Counted from the first letter of the stretch, positions 16,598 through 25,822 are shown. The stretch: DNA of 64,000 nucleotides from Pseudomonas sp. ADAK13 (GCF_012935715.1 NZ_CP052860.1:4402001-4466000), one strand, 5' to 3'. A program made the numbers and translations. The notes: generated by a model from the sequence alone, not told the origin.

Positions 16598-17197
16598 ATG
16601 CGCTCTTATCGCCTGTTGTTCGTGTTACTGGCCCTGATCCTCAGCGGCTGCAGCATTCCGTATCAAACCCCCGAAGCCCGCCAGCAAATCGAGCGCGACC
16701 TGCAGATTGCCCCCGGCTCGGTGCGGGCCTTGAGCCAGACCAACTGGTGCTACCTGCCCTACGGCTCGGAGAATGGCGGCGATGGCCAGTGCCGTGCCAC
16801 TCAGGGCCTGGGCGTTCTGGTGGACGATGGCTTGATTCTGAGTACCTATTCCGGTGGCAGCTATAAGCGTTTCATCACGCTGCGTACCCGCGATGTGCTG
16901 TGCGTCAAAACCTTCCGCAGTCGTGAAGCCGCCGCGGCGTTTTTCGCCTTCACGCGGGCGGGCGCTGCTCAGATCATTCCGCTGACGGCCGAAGGGCAGT
17001 TCAACACGCCGGTGAAGATCCAGTTTCTGGATTACCTGTTGGGTGAGAATCAGCCGGGCGATCTGACCACGGATAAGACCTATGTGCGCGAAACCGGCAA
17101 AAATGCCTACTCCGTCGGTATGGTCCCGGGTACGAAAATTCCGTATGTGTCTGCGGTGGCGGCGACGGAAGTGTTCAATCCCTGCCCGGAAAAGTAA
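16598..17197 (+). CDS. Hypothetical lipoprotein
   Basis: 199 residues with a classical lipoprotein signal (MRSYRLLFVLLALILSGCSI, lipobox LSGC, Cys18). The mature part contains conserved-looking cysteines (NWCYLPYGSENGGDGQC, VLCVKTF, FNPCPEK) that could form disulfides in the periplasm. I do not recognise the family. It is followed after about 47 bases by a 130-residue unknown protein gene in the same direction. Confidence 0.78.
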   Translation: MRSYRLLFVLLALILSGCSIPYQTPEARQQIERDLQIAPGSVRALSQTNWCYLPYGSENGGDGQCRATQGLGVLVDDGLILSTYSGGSYKRFITLRTRDVLCVKTFRSREAAAAFFAFTRAGAAQIIPLTAEGQFNTPVKIQFLDYLLGENQPGDLTTDKTYVRETGKNAYSVGMVPGTKIPYVSAVAATEVFNPCPEK

Positions 17198-17244
17198 TCG
17201 CGCCAGTAACCCGGCGCACATGAATCACTCTCAAGGAGAACGAC

Positions 17245-17637
17245 ATGGCAGGTGGCGATATCGGGTGTGGTTCGTTTCAAGGCAGCGACAAGTCAGGGTC
17301 GGCCTTTGAGGCGGTGCTGGACGCGCTTCCGTTGCAGGCGCGTGACTGGGTCGAGGCGGCCAGGCAGCAACTCGATACGGCAGACGTTGTGCTGCTGGAG
17401 GTTGAGCATGCACAAGGCTTGCTTCCCTTTTTGCAGGACTACCAAACACGCTTGATCGCCGAGATCGGCCACGATGATTGGGAGCGGGCCGCGCGGGATG
17501 AGGCGGCATCCCTTGATGATGTGGCCGCCAAGTGGGGCGCGGGGCAGGGCTGGCGACTTTACTGCGTGCGGGATCTGGTCCGTGCGTGTGAGCACGCGGC
17601 GGTGGAGCAGCAGCCTGTGTATATCGCGTTCAGCTAG
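17245..17637 (+). CDS. Hypothetical soluble protein
   Basis: 130 residues from ATG 17245, with AAGGAG 6 bases upstream. Acidic, helical, no signal peptide, no membrane segment (LPLQARDWVEAARQQLDTAD, then a Trp-rich end GAGQGWRLYCVRDLV). I do not recognise a domain. It may share a transcript with the lipoprotein upstream. Confidence 0.65.
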   Translation: MAGGDIGCGSFQGSDKSGSAFEAVLDALPLQARDWVEAARQQLDTADVVLLEVEHAQGLLPFLQDYQTRLIAEIGHDDWERAARDEAASLDDVAAKWGAGQGWRLYCVRDLVRACEHAAVEQQPVYIAFS

Positions 17638-17758
17638 CGCATGTGTGCCGGCGTGCGGAGCAAAGAAAAATACACTTTTTGCTTCGCGGAGCGTCCAACC
17701 CTGAAACCGCCGTCATGGCTTTCATCTCCAGGTAGCTGCTCCCAGCTAAGGACCGATT

Positions 17759-18202
17759 ATGCTGACGTTGTGCATTTTTCTTCTGGCCTGCGCCGCCGCC
17801 GCGAGCACCGGCATTATCTTCAAACCGGGCGAGTGGTACGCCACCCTCGTCAAACCCGGCTTCACCCCACCCAACTGGCTGTTCCCGGTCGCCTGGTCGA
17901 TCATCTACCTGCTGCTGGCCTGGGCCGGCTACCGCCTGACGCTGATCCCCGGCAGCGAAATCGTGCTGGCGCTATGGGCCGCGCAGATTGCGCTGAATAC
18001 CCTGTGGACGCCCGTGTTCTTCGGCGCCCACCGCATTCTCGCGGGCATGGTGATTCTCGCGCTGCTGTGGCTGGTGGTCGCCGCCATGGTGCTGCTGACC
18101 GTGCGGCTGGACCTGATCACCGGGCTGATTCTGTTCCCTTACCTCGTGTGGCTCAGCATTGCGGCTGCGTTGAATTTTTCCATCTTGCGCAATAATCGCT
18201 GA
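17759..18202 (+). CDS. tspO: TspO/MBR family protein
   Basis: 147 residues with five membrane helices, the size of bacterial TspO. Family marks are KPGEWYATLVKPGFTPPNWL (about 22-41), where Trp and the PP-N-W stretch are typical, then LWAAQIALNTLWTPVFFGAH (about 73-92). TspO proteins bind porphyrins and related ligands in the membrane and help handle oxidative or tetrapyrrole stress. The hydrolase gene follows 14 bases after the stop, so the two may be co-transcribed. Confidence 0.9.
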   Translation: MLTLCIFLLACAAAASTGIIFKPGEWYATLVKPGFTPPNWLFPVAWSIIYLLLAWAGYRLTLIPGSEIVLALWAAQIALNTLWTPVFFGAHRILAGMVILALLWLVVAAMVLLTVRLDLITGLILFPYLVWLSIAAALNFSILRNNR

Positions 18203-18216
18203 AGAGGAATTTCGAA

Positions 18217-19173
18217 TTGGCGAACCACAAGCAGTGGCGGGCGGGCGAGGGTGAAGTGGCGCAAATGCAGCGCTTCAACAAAAAGCTCGCCTGGTTGCCG
18301 CGCTTTCGCATCCGCAATCGCGTCACGCCCCGGGTGATTCAGGCGCTGCTGCGGGCCAGCCAATTGGGCGGCGCGAATAAATTGCTCAAGCATGGGCTTC
18401 AGGCGCAAACACGCGTGGTCGGTGTGGGCGGTGCTTCAGTGCCGGTGCGGATTATTCGGCCGAATGGAAAAGCCAAGGGCGTGGTGCTGGATATCCACGG
18501 CGGCGGCTGGGTAATCGGCAATGCGCAGATGGATGATGACCTGAACGTAGCGATGGTGAAGGCGTGCGACGTGGCGGTGGTGTCGGTGGATTATCGGCTC
18601 GCCGTCAATACGCCGGTTGAAGGGCTGATGGAAGATTGCCTGGCGGCGGCGCGCTGGTTGCTCGGGGACTGCGAGGAGTTTGCCGGCCTGCCGGTGATCG
18701 TCGTTGGTGAATCCGCCGGTGGGCATCTGGCGGCGGCGACGTTGCTGGCGCTGAAGCAATGGCCAGCGTTGCTGGCGCGGGTGAGCGGGGCGGTGCTGTA
18801 TTACGGCGTCTACGATTTGACCGGCACCCCCAGCGTGCGCGCGGCGGGGCCGGACACGTTGTTGCTGGATGGCCCGGGCATGGTTGAGGCGCTGCGCCTG
18901 CTGACGCCGGGCCTGAGCGATGAGCAGCGTCGGCAGCCGCCGTTGTCACCGTTGTATGGCGACCTTGCCGGGCTGCCGCCGGCGCTGATGTTTGTGGGGG
19001 AGCTGGACCCGTTGCTCGACGATACGCTGCAGATGGGTAATCGCTGGGCAGAGTCCGAGGTATTCCTTTTACCGGCGTCTGCCCACGGGTTTATTCATTT
19101 CCCGACGGCGATGTCCAGCCGCGTGCTTGCTTACAGCCGCGAGTGGATAACGGCCCGGCTCAACGCTTCATAG
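18217..19173 (+). CDS. Alpha/beta hydrolase of the hormone-sensitive lipase family
   Basis: 318 residues from TTG 18217, with GAGGAA 8 bases upstream. It has the HSL-family oxyanion motif HGGGWVIGN (about 92-100), nucleophile GESAGG (Ser about 169), acid in GELDPLLDD (about 264-272) and catalytic His in SAHGF (about 294). It probably hydrolyses small esters. The gene end overlaps the opposing Cys-repeat gene by 14 bases. Confidence 0.9.
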   Translation: MANHKQWRAGEGEVAQMQRFNKKLAWLPRFRIRNRVTPRVIQALLRASQLGGANKLLKHGLQAQTRVVGVGGASVPVRIIRPNGKAKGVVLDIHGGGWVIGNAQMDDDLNVAMVKACDVAVVSVDYRLAVNTPVEGLMEDCLAAARWLLGDCEEFAGLPVIVVGESAGGHLAAATLLALKQWPALLARVSGAVLYYGVYDLTGTPSVRAAGPDTLLLDGPGMVEALRLLTPGLSDEQRRQPPLSPLYGDLAGLPPALMFVGELDPLLDDTLQMGNRWAESEVFLLPASAHGFIHFPTAMSSRVLAYSREWITARLNAS

Positions 19174-19585
19174 CCTCACACTGGTTACGCAAGTCATTGT
19201 TCCTGATGGTGTTGCAGCCTTCGCCTTTCGTTTGTGCATAGCAAAAAGCACGTTGATCGCTGTCGCTGATACTGCCGCAACTCTCGCCCTTGGTTTCGGC
19301 AAAGCAGGTGTGACGCAGGTCGCTGTTCCCGATTGAATTGCAGCTTTCGCCCTTGGTTTTGGCGTAGCAATAAATGCGTTGATCGCTGTCGCTGATACTG
19401 CCGCAACTCTCGCCCTTGGTTTCGGCATAGCAGGTTTTACGAAGGTCGCTGTCCCCGATCGTGCTACAGCTTTCGCCCTTGGTTTTGGCGTAGCAATAAG
19501 CGCGTTGGTCGCTGTTACTGATGGTGTTGCAGTCGGCATAAGCGTAACCACTAAGCATCAGTAGCATTGCAATGATAATTCTCAT
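19160..19585 (-). CDS. Exported protein of six 21-residue Cys-containing repeats
   Basis: 141 residues from ATG 19585. A signal peptide (MRIIIAMLLMLSGYAYA, cleaved before DC) precedes six tandem repeats of about 21 residues of the form CxxIxxSDxRxxCYAxTKGES, with two cysteines per unit. Odd and even repeats differ in type (SDQRxYCYAKTKGES against SDLRxTCYAETKGES), so the array grew by duplicating a 42-residue pair. The paired cysteines suggest a disulfide-rich periplasmic or secreted rod. No known function. It converges with the hydrolase gene. Confidence 0.75.
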   Translation of the reverse strand: MRIIIAMLLMLSGYAYADCNTISNSDQRAYCYAKTKGESCSTIGDSDLRKTCYAETKGESCGSISDSDQRIYCYAKTKGESCNSIGNSDLRHTCFAETKGESCGSISDSDQRAFCYAQTKGEGCNTIRNNDLRNQCEAMKR

Positions 19586-19823
19586 CACTCTCTCCATAGG
19601 TTGTCAGGAAGTCGCCTGACGCTGATTGATCCAAGATGATCGTGTGCTGTAATGAGCTATCAAATTGACATCATTTTTTGGGAAAGTTCAGTGATTGAAT
19701 ATCCAGTAAGCCCATCACGCACCAATGGCGCCCATTGGTGCTTCTGGGCGATCGTTGCAGCCAAGGACGTCTCGAAGGAAAATGTTCGGGTATCGGATTT
19801 CTACAACAAGGCCACAAGGAAAG

Positions 19824-20207
19824 ATGAGCATAAGAAAATCATTCATCGCGTCGTTGGGGATTTTATCGCTGGTTCAACCATCACTGTCCTTTGCGGACAA
19901 TGTAAACGGGAAGACCATCTATGTGCAGAGATGCGCCATGTGCCATGGAGCGGATATCAAAGGCACAGGGCCCTTGGCCAATAAAAGCAACCCGCATACG
20001 CCTGACCTGACAACGGCCACTTTCAAGAAGCGACTGAGTGATTATCCGGGCGTTATCGTGTCATCCATCATTCTTCGTCCAAATGGCGACCTGATTCCCA
20101 GAACGTTGCGCGAGAACGGTGTGAAGCTGTCGCCGTTCACCTGGAAGGTTCAGGACTTTCGTGATTTGAACGAGTACATGAGTGGAGTGATTTCAAAAAG
20201 CCGATGA
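19824..20207 (+). CDS. Small periplasmic c-type cytochrome
   Basis: 127 residues from ATG 19824 (AAGGAAAG immediately upstream; the longer frame from 19725 has no ribosome site). A signal peptide (SIRKSFIASLGILSLVQPS, ending LSFA) is followed by one heme site, CAMCH, at about residue 43. No second redox centre is visible. A Met ligand could be MSGVISKSR near the end. It probably serves as an electron carrier; its partner is unknown. Confidence 0.82.
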   Translation: MSIRKSFIASLGILSLVQPSLSFADNVNGKTIYVQRCAMCHGADIKGTGPLANKSNPHTPDLTTATFKKRLSDYPGVIVSSIILRPNGDLIPRTLRENGVKLSPFTWKVQDFRDLNEYMSGVISKSR

Positions 20208-20275
20208 TGTTGAGAGGAAAGTCTCGCGGCAGGTGTTGGGGCTCTCCAAGGCTTTTCGCGAGGGCGGGCCTTCCC

Positions 20276-20374
20276 CTGTAGGAGCCGGCTTGCCGGCGAA
20301 AAATCCGAGAGCGCTGCGTTCATCCAGCGTACCAGCGTCATCGTTGACGACCATCGCCGGCAAGCCGGCTCCTA
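20276..20374. repeat. REP-type inverted pair (GTAGGAGCCGGCTTGCCGGC)
   Basis: GTAGGAGCCGGCTTGCCGGC at about 20278 is mirrored by GCCGGCAAGCCGGCTCCTAC ending at about 20374. It belongs to the same family as 63282-63345. It sits between convergent genes and overlaps the very end of the deaminase gene. Confidence 0.8.
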
Positions 20375-20812
20375 CTTGCGCACCAGAAACTCGGCCAGGT
20401 CTTTGGCCGCGTCCTCTGCCAGCAAACCGACCTCCACGGTAATCCCCGCATCCTGCAGCATTTTTACGCCTGCTCCCGAGTTTCGCGGGTCGGGATCCAG
20501 CATCGCAACAAACACTTTCTCGACGCCGCTTTTGATCAAGGCCAGCGCACAGGACGGCGTGCGGCCGTGAAAGGAGCAGGGCTCCAGCGTCACAAATGCA
20601 GTGACCCCGGAGCAATCACCGGACACGTTGCCCAGCGCCATTGCCTCCGCGTGATGCAGCCCCGGCGGCTGTGTATGGCCTTGGCTGATCACCGCGTTAT
20701 CCCTCACCAACACGCAACCCACTGGCGGGTTTGGCAGGCACTTGGGCAGCGCCAAGCGGCCCTGGGCGAGGGCGAGGCGCATGAAGTCGGCGTTGGAGGA
20801 CGGGTTGGTCAT
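20372..20812 (-). CDS. Stand-alone RibD-type pyrimidine deaminase domain protein
   Basis: 146 residues resembling only the N-terminal deaminase domain of RibD. It shows the zinc site HAEAM (about 54-58) and PCSFHGRTPSC (about 79-89), and the NPPVGCVLVRD segment. The reductase half of RibD is absent, so it is not a complete riboflavin enzyme. Similar short proteins exist in pseudomonads. The substrate is unknown. Confidence 0.8.
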   Translation of the reverse strand: MTNPSSNADFMRLALAQGRLALPKCLPNPPVGCVLVRDNAVISQGHTQPPGLHHAEAMALGNVSGDCSGVTAFVTLEPCSFHGRTPSCALALIKSGVEKVFVAMLDPDPRNSGAGVKMLQDAGITVEVGLLAEDAAKDLAEFLVRK

Positions 20813-20838
20813 GTCGTCGTGATCCTGCTAGTCGTGCC

Positions 20839-22050
20839 TTAGCACCCGCTCAACGCCACTTGCGGCCGTTCACCCGCAAAGAAGAACGGCCGCAACCGCA
20901 CGCCCACGCTGTTGCCGACAAACGCCGCCACCAACCACACCCAGCCGTGCAGGCTGCCCGACGCGATACCGCTGAAGTACGCACCGATGTTGCAGCCATA
21001 GGCCAGGCGCGAGCCGTAACCCAGCAGCAGGCCACCGATCACCGCCGCGAACAGCGAGCGTGCCGGAATCTTCAGGCTGGGGGCGAAACGCCCGGCCAGG
21101 CCCGCAGCCAACAGCGCACCGAGGATGATGCCGATGTCCATCACACTCGTGACGTCTTCCCACACCGGCGCCGCCAGGGCTTTGGCATTGCCCGGCATCT
21201 GCCAGAACGCCCAACTGGCGACGTCCACGCCCAATCCGCTGGCGACCTTGGCGCCCCATAGGGCAAACGCCGAGGTGATGCCCCATGGCCGTCCGGCCAG
21301 TGCCAGGGTGGCGTAGTTGAGCAGGGCCAGACCAATCGCGCCCCACACCAATGGCCATGGCCCGCGCAGGAAGCGGCGCAGGCCCTGGTGTTCGCTGGTG
21401 ACGCCGGTTTCGAGTTGCCCGTGACGGCCTTTTTCCAGGCGCACGGTGACGGCTGCGATGATCCCGAACACCGCCAGGCTCAGCAGCAAGGCCGGCACGA
21501 CGCCGAAGCTTTTGACGATGGAAACGGCCGGGAACGACGGCAGCGAGAACCACCAGTCGACGTGGTGGGTGGCGATCAACGAACCGCAGATAAAGAACAA
21601 CAGGGTCACCAGCATGCGCGCATTACCGCCGCCCACGGTGAACAGGGTGCCGGACGCACAGCCGCCGCCCAGTTGCATGCCGATACCGAAGATGAATGCC
21701 CCGAACACCACCGACACCCCGGCCGGCGCCACCAGCCCGACCACCGGTTGGCCGAACAACGTGCCGGCTCCCAGCGCGGGGAAGAACAGCACCACGGCAA
21801 TCGCCAGCATCACCATCTGTGCACGCAAACCCGCGCCGCGCCGGTCGGTGATGAATACCCGCCAGGCCGAGGTAAAGCCGAACGCAGCGTGGTACAGCGT
21901 CAGGCCCAGCGCGGCGCCGACCACCAGCAACAGCACTTGGCGCGCGCCCACGCTGTTTTGCAGGAAGGCGGCGCCCAGCACCAGGATGGCAAACGCCAGC
22001 AGTGGCGCGACCGGTTTGCGCGCAGGGGTTGCAGAGAGAGAAAGGCTCAT
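20839..22050 (-). CDS. YeeE/YedE family transporter (thiosulfate-uptake TsuA-like)
   Basis: 403 residues with about ten hydrophobic helices. Two family Cys motifs are visible: GGGCASGTLFTVGGG (about 128-142) and LAYGCNIGAYFSGIASGSLH (about 352-371), where cysteines relay thiosulfate in characterised TsuA. It is an inner-membrane protein. The neighbours, a methyltransferase and RibD-like deaminase, do not fix the substrate, but uptake of a sulfur compound is likely. Confidence 0.87.
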   Translation of the reverse strand: MSLSLSATPARKPVAPLLAFAILVLGAAFLQNSVGARQVLLLVVGAALGLTLYHAAFGFTSAWRVFITDRRGAGLRAQMVMLAIAVVLFFPALGAGTLFGQPVVGLVAPAGVSVVFGAFIFGIGMQLGGGCASGTLFTVGGGNARMLVTLLFFICGSLIATHHVDWWFSLPSFPAVSIVKSFGVVPALLLSLAVFGIIAAVTVRLEKGRHGQLETGVTSEHQGLRRFLRGPWPLVWGAIGLALLNYATLALAGRPWGITSAFALWGAKVASGLGVDVASWAFWQMPGNAKALAAPVWEDVTSVMDIGIILGALLAAGLAGRFAPSLKIPARSLFAAVIGGLLLGYGSRLAYGCNIGAYFSGIASGSLHGWVWLVAAFVGNSVGVRLRPFFFAGERPQVALSGC

Positions 22051-22148
22051 CGGGTATCTCGTTTCGAAGGCTGTGAGTTAAGTGCGAGGGGGCCGAGTAT
22101 AAACCTCGCACTCTTGCACGGGTGCCTCGAATCCTCCGATGAGGGGCA

Positions 22149-22805
22149 TTAGCCCAGACGTACGGAAAGCTCGACGTCGTCGCCGATCGGCACCGACAGG
22201 TAGCCGTGTGCCGGGGAGCGCACGCGGGCCAGGTAGTCGGGGCAGTAGTTGGTGTTGTCGGCGACGATCAACGCGCCGGGCTTGAGGCGGCTTTCCACCA
22301 GGCTGAGTACATCGCCATACAGCGCCTTGGCGCCGTCGAGCAGCAGCAGGTCGACGCTGTCGGGCAGGCCGCTCGCGAGTGTGACCAGGGCATCACCTTC
22401 GCGAATATCCACCAGGTCGCTCACGCCGCCTTGCACCAGGTGCTCCCGCGCCAGGACGATCTTCGACGGTTCGAACTCGCTGGTGATCAGCGTGCCGCCG
22501 CCGTTGTCCCGCAGGGCGGCTGCCAGGTGCAGGGTGGACAGGCCGAACGAGGTGCCGAACTCGATGATGGCTCGGGCTTTTGCGCTGCGTGCCAGCATGT
22601 AAAGCAGGGTGCCGGTGTCGCGGGAGACCGGCAGCCACAGGTCTTTCAGCTGGCCGTAGAATTCGAGGTATTCAGTCTTGCTGTGCATCAGGCGGTTGCG
22701 TTCTTCGTGGGGCATGGTGGTGAAAGCAGGGCTCGAGACGGCATCGGCCTGTGTGTACAGTCGTTCAATCAGGGCCGCCATCGGGGCTGAGGTAAGGGTA
22801 TTCAT
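22149..22805 (-). CDS. Class I O-methyltransferase
   Basis: 218 residues from ATG 22805 (AGGACA upstream). It has a SAM-binding Rossmann core: AIIEFGTSFGLSTLHLAAAL (motif I), LITSEFEPSK, GDALVTL and VDLLLLDGAK, then GALIVADNTNY. This matches the catechol-O-methyltransferase-like family. It is divergent from a TetR gene, and two operator-like repeats cover its promoter, so it is probably repressed by that regulator. Confidence 0.87.
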   Translation of the reverse strand: MNTLTSAPMAALIERLYTQADAVSSPAFTTMPHEERNRLMHSKTEYLEFYGQLKDLWLPVSRDTGTLLYMLARSAKARAIIEFGTSFGLSTLHLAAALRDNGGGTLITSEFEPSKIVLAREHLVQGGVSDLVDIREGDALVTLASGLPDSVDLLLLDGAKALYGDVLSLVESRLKPGALIVADNTNYCPDYLARVRSPAHGYLSVPIGDDVELSVRLG

Positions 22806-22850
22806 GGGGATGTCCTGTTGCAGGTTGAGCGCCGGGAGGCGCCGGGCTAG

Positions 22851-22898
22851 TATGCGAATGATTCGTCGCATTTAAAGTATGCGAACAATTCGTCACAT
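22851..22898. promoter_or_regulatory. Twin operator-like repeats between methyltransferase and TetR genes
   Basis: TATGCGAATGATTCGTCGCAT (22851-22871) and TATGCGAACAATTCGTCACAT (22878-22898) are near-identical direct repeats 27 bases apart. Each is an imperfect palindrome around GCGAA...TTCG. The placement in a 129-base divergent gap and the size fit two TetR-dimer sites. Confidence 0.75.
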
Positions 22899-22934
22899 TC
22901 GCTATTCGCATTCGCCCAGCCGCAGGAACGCGCC

Positions 22935-23573
22935 ATGACCGACCGCCAGACCTCGCAGATTTCCTCACGCAAAGAGCCCAAACAGGCGCGATCCACCGAG
23001 TTGGTGTCGGCCATTCTGGAAGCGGCTATTCAGGTTTTGGCCAAGGAAGGCGCCAGCCGTTTCACCACGGCACGGGTCGCGGAAAAGGCCGGCGTCAGTG
23101 TGGGCTCGGTGTACCAGTATTTCCCCAACAAGGCGGCCATCCTGTTCCGGTTGCAGACGGATGAGTGGCAGCAAACCTCGCAAATGCTCAGCCGGATCCT
23201 GGAGGACGTGAGTCAACCGCCTCTTGAGCGGCTGCGCACCCTGGTGCATGCGTTTATTCGTTCGGAATGTGATGAGGCGCAGATGCGGGTCGCCCTGAGC
23301 GATGCGGCACCGCTTTACCGTGACGCGCCGGAGGCCCATGAGGTTCGGGCGGAGGGACAAAACATCTTCCAGACGTTCATGTTTGAATTACTGCCGCAGG
23401 TGCCGGACGCCACTCGCCTACTGGCGTGCGATTTGATCGCTACCACCTTCAGTTCGGTGGCAAAGGAGTTCTCGGGAAGCCCGCGCACCGAGGTGCAAAT
23501 CATTGCCTACGCGGACGCGATGGCGGATATGTTCAGTGCGTATGTGACGGTGCTTAACCAATCTGGCCGCTAG
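22935..23573 (+). CDS. TetR family transcriptional regulator
   Basis: 212 residues. An N-terminal helix-turn-helix runs through about residues 15-65 (FTTARVAEKAGVSVGSVYQY, FPNKAAILFRL). The ligand domain is variable. It is divergent from an O-methyltransferase gene with twin operators between, implying control of both genes. Its end overlaps the next convergent gene by four bases. Confidence 0.9.
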   Translation: MTDRQTSQISSRKEPKQARSTELVSAILEAAIQVLAKEGASRFTTARVAEKAGVSVGSVYQYFPNKAAILFRLQTDEWQQTSQMLSRILEDVSQPPLERLRTLVHAFIRSECDEAQMRVALSDAAPLYRDAPEAHEVRAEGQNIFQTFMFELLPQVPDATRLLACDLIATTFSSVAKEFSGSPRTEVQIIAYADAMADMFSAYVTVLNQSGR

Positions 23574-24202
23574 CGCATCCAGTCACGCAGTACTTCGAAT
23601 TCGCTGTGGACCGGGTTGCGCAGGGTGTCGAGTATCCGTTGTGCTTCGTCCTGGGAAATGAATGAGTCAACCATCTTCTGCGCGCTTCTCGGGCCCGGTC
23701 TGTAACTTCGGGAGGCGCGCGGGCTGGCAAACAGCTTTTGAAGAAACGCGTAGTCCTTGGGTGACAGTGCCGCGCGGATCAATTCGACTTCACTTGCCAG
23801 TGTGGCGCCGGCATCCGCTTGAGGTGCGAGCCATGAAAGATCGGTGGCGACGCACACGTATTCACTGGTCAGGAATGAGGAAATATCCGCATGCGCGAGT
23901 GAGGTGGTTTGCCCGTAATGGAGAATCTGCGCCACTCCCGAACAGCCATTCTCAAGTCGAACCCAGCAGTAATGCTCGCCGCCTCCGCTGGTGGCAAACG
24001 GCAGGAATGTGCGACCTGATTGCTCAACCGGGTTGAGCCACTCATCGATCTCCCGTTGGGCCTGCTCGACATCTATCCAGAAGAAATCAACAAAGTAGCT
24101 GAGGAGACGCGGGTTCAGTTCGGCCGCGTTCAAGAGCGCCAACAAGCGCTCAGGGAGTTCGATGCCGATGCTGTCTGCCAACCGTTGAAACGCTTCAGCC
24201 AT
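23570..24202 (-). CDS. Hypothetical protein, possibly SMI1/KNR4 (SUKH)-like
   Basis: 210 residues from ATG 24202. The segment RTFLPFATSGGGEHYCWVRL (about 64-83) recalls SUKH/SMI1-KNR4 proteins, which often bind toxins or act as immunity proteins. The rest is helical with no signal peptide. No toxin gene is adjacent. The assignment is tentative. Confidence 0.6.
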   Translation of the reverse strand: MAEAFQRLADSIGIELPERLLALLNAAELNPRLLSYFVDFFWIDVEQAQREIDEWLNPVEQSGRTFLPFATSGGGEHYCWVRLENGCSGVAQILHYGQTTSLAHADISSFLTSEYVCVATDLSWLAPQADAGATLASEVELIRAALSPKDYAFLQKLFASPRASRSYRPGPRSAQKMVDSFISQDEAQRILDTLRNPVHSEFEVLRDWMR

Positions 24203-24326
24203 GTTACCTACCGTCCCTGGTTTGGAATGAACGTGGTGGCGCCCTGCGATTGAATCTCTTCGCAAGACCCGGGTAGCGAATGCTACCTGGGTTCTCTTCC
24301 TGTGGGTGGATAGAGCAGGTGCTGAA

Positions 24327-25718
24327 TTACTTGCGGTTAAGCCACACTGTCTGCGCGTTGCAGAATTCCCGTACGCCGAAGTGCGACAACTCCCGCCCGA
24401 AGCCGCTCTTTTTCACGCCACCAAACGAGACCCGAGGATCGGACACGCTGTAGGCGTTGATGAAGATGCCGCCGGTTTCCAGTTGGTTGGCAATGCTGCG
24501 CGCCTTTTCCGGATCGGTGGTGAACACGCTGGCGGTGAGGCCGAACTCGCTGTCGTTGGCCAGGGCCACGGCATGGTCCGCATCGCGGGCGGTGATGATG
24601 GAGGCGACCGGCCCGAACAGTTCCTGTTTGAACGAGGTCATCTGGTCGGTGACGTTGGCCAGCACGGTGGGGGCGTAGTAGTTGCCCGCGCCTTCGACTT
24701 TATGGCCGCCCAGCAGCAGGGTGGCGCCTTCGGCCAGGGTGGCCTGGACCTGGCCGTCGAGTTCGTCCCGCAGGTCGAAGCGGGCCATCGGGCCGATGTA
24801 GGTGTCGGTGGCGGTTGGGTCACCCATCACCAGGTTGCGGCTGGCTTCGAGGAATTTGGCGGTGAAGGCTTCCACCACGCCTTCTTCGATGATCAGGCGC
24901 TTGGCGGCGGCGCACACCTGGCCGGAGTTCTGGAAGCGACCGATCAGGGCGGCTTGCACGGCTTCGTCGAGGTTGGCGTCGTTGAGCACGATGAACGGGT
25001 CGGAGCCGCCCAGTTCCAGTACACATTTCTTCAGCGCGGCACCGGCCTGGGAGCCGATGGCCATGCCGGCACGCACGCTGCCGGTGAGGGTGACGGCGGC
25101 GATGCGCGGGTCGGTGATGGCTTTGGACACGCCGTCCGGGGTGACGTTGATCACTTCGAACAGGCCATCGGCGAAGCCGGCGCGCTGGAAGGCTTGTTTC
25201 ATCAGGTACGCGCTGCCCATCACGTTAGGCGCGTGTTTGAGCACGTAGGTGTTGCCGCTGAGCATGGTCGGCACGGCGCCGCGCAGCACTTGCCATACCG
25301 GGAAGTTCCACGGCATCACGGCGAGGATCGGGCCCAGCGGGCGATATTCGATCTGGGCGGTGCCGTTGTCCACCAGGGTGGCTTCCGGGGCGAGCATGGC
25401 CGGGCCGTGGGCGGCGTACCACTCGGCCAGTTGCGCACATTTTTCGATTTCGCCACGGGCCTGGGCAATGGGTTTGCCCATTTCCAGGGTGATCATCCGG
25501 GCCATTTCTTCGGCCTGGTCACGCAGGGTACTGGCCAGCGCCAGCAGCAATTCGGCGCGCTGGGCGACAGGCGTATTGCGGCCGTTGCGGAAGGCATTGA
25601 TCGAGCGGGTGAGGGCGGCATCCAGCTGCGCCTCGGTTTCATACGGGTAGCTGGCGACCGTTTCACCGTTGGCGGGGTTGATCGACAAGGCGTGGGTCTG
25701 GGAAGAAATCTGGCTCAT
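24327..25718 (-). CDS. sad: NAD(P)-dependent succinate-semialdehyde dehydrogenase (Sad type)
   Basis: 463 residues from ATG 25718, the length of YneI/Sad rather than of GabD. Aldehyde dehydrogenase marks are present: PWNFPVWQ (about 133-140), the catalytic Glu in LELGGSDPF, catalytic Cys in GQVCAAAKR, and the FGGVKKSGFGRELS end. Oxidises succinate semialdehyde to succinate in putrescine/GABA breakdown, cytosolic. A LysR gene resembling PtrR is divergent with a 104-base gap, the same pairing as E. coli sad/ptrR, supporting the name. Confidence 0.82.
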   Translation of the reverse strand: MSQISSQTHALSINPANGETVASYPYETEAQLDAALTRSINAFRNGRNTPVAQRAELLLALASTLRDQAEEMARMITLEMGKPIAQARGEIEKCAQLAEWYAAHGPAMLAPEATLVDNGTAQIEYRPLGPILAVMPWNFPVWQVLRGAVPTMLSGNTYVLKHAPNVMGSAYLMKQAFQRAGFADGLFEVINVTPDGVSKAITDPRIAAVTLTGSVRAGMAIGSQAGAALKKCVLELGGSDPFIVLNDANLDEAVQAALIGRFQNSGQVCAAAKRLIIEEGVVEAFTAKFLEASRNLVMGDPTATDTYIGPMARFDLRDELDGQVQATLAEGATLLLGGHKVEGAGNYYAPTVLANVTDQMTSFKQELFGPVASIITARDADHAVALANDSEFGLTASVFTTDPEKARSIANQLETGGIFINAYSVSDPRVSFGGVKKSGFGRELSHFGVREFCNAQTVWLNRK

Positions 25719-25822
25719 GGCACCGTCCTGCGCAGTGAATGGTATGGAGGCCAGCGTACGGGGCTGTATCTTTTTCGGAAACTGAATAATATTAAGCAAT
25801 ACATTCACGTTTGGAGAATGAC

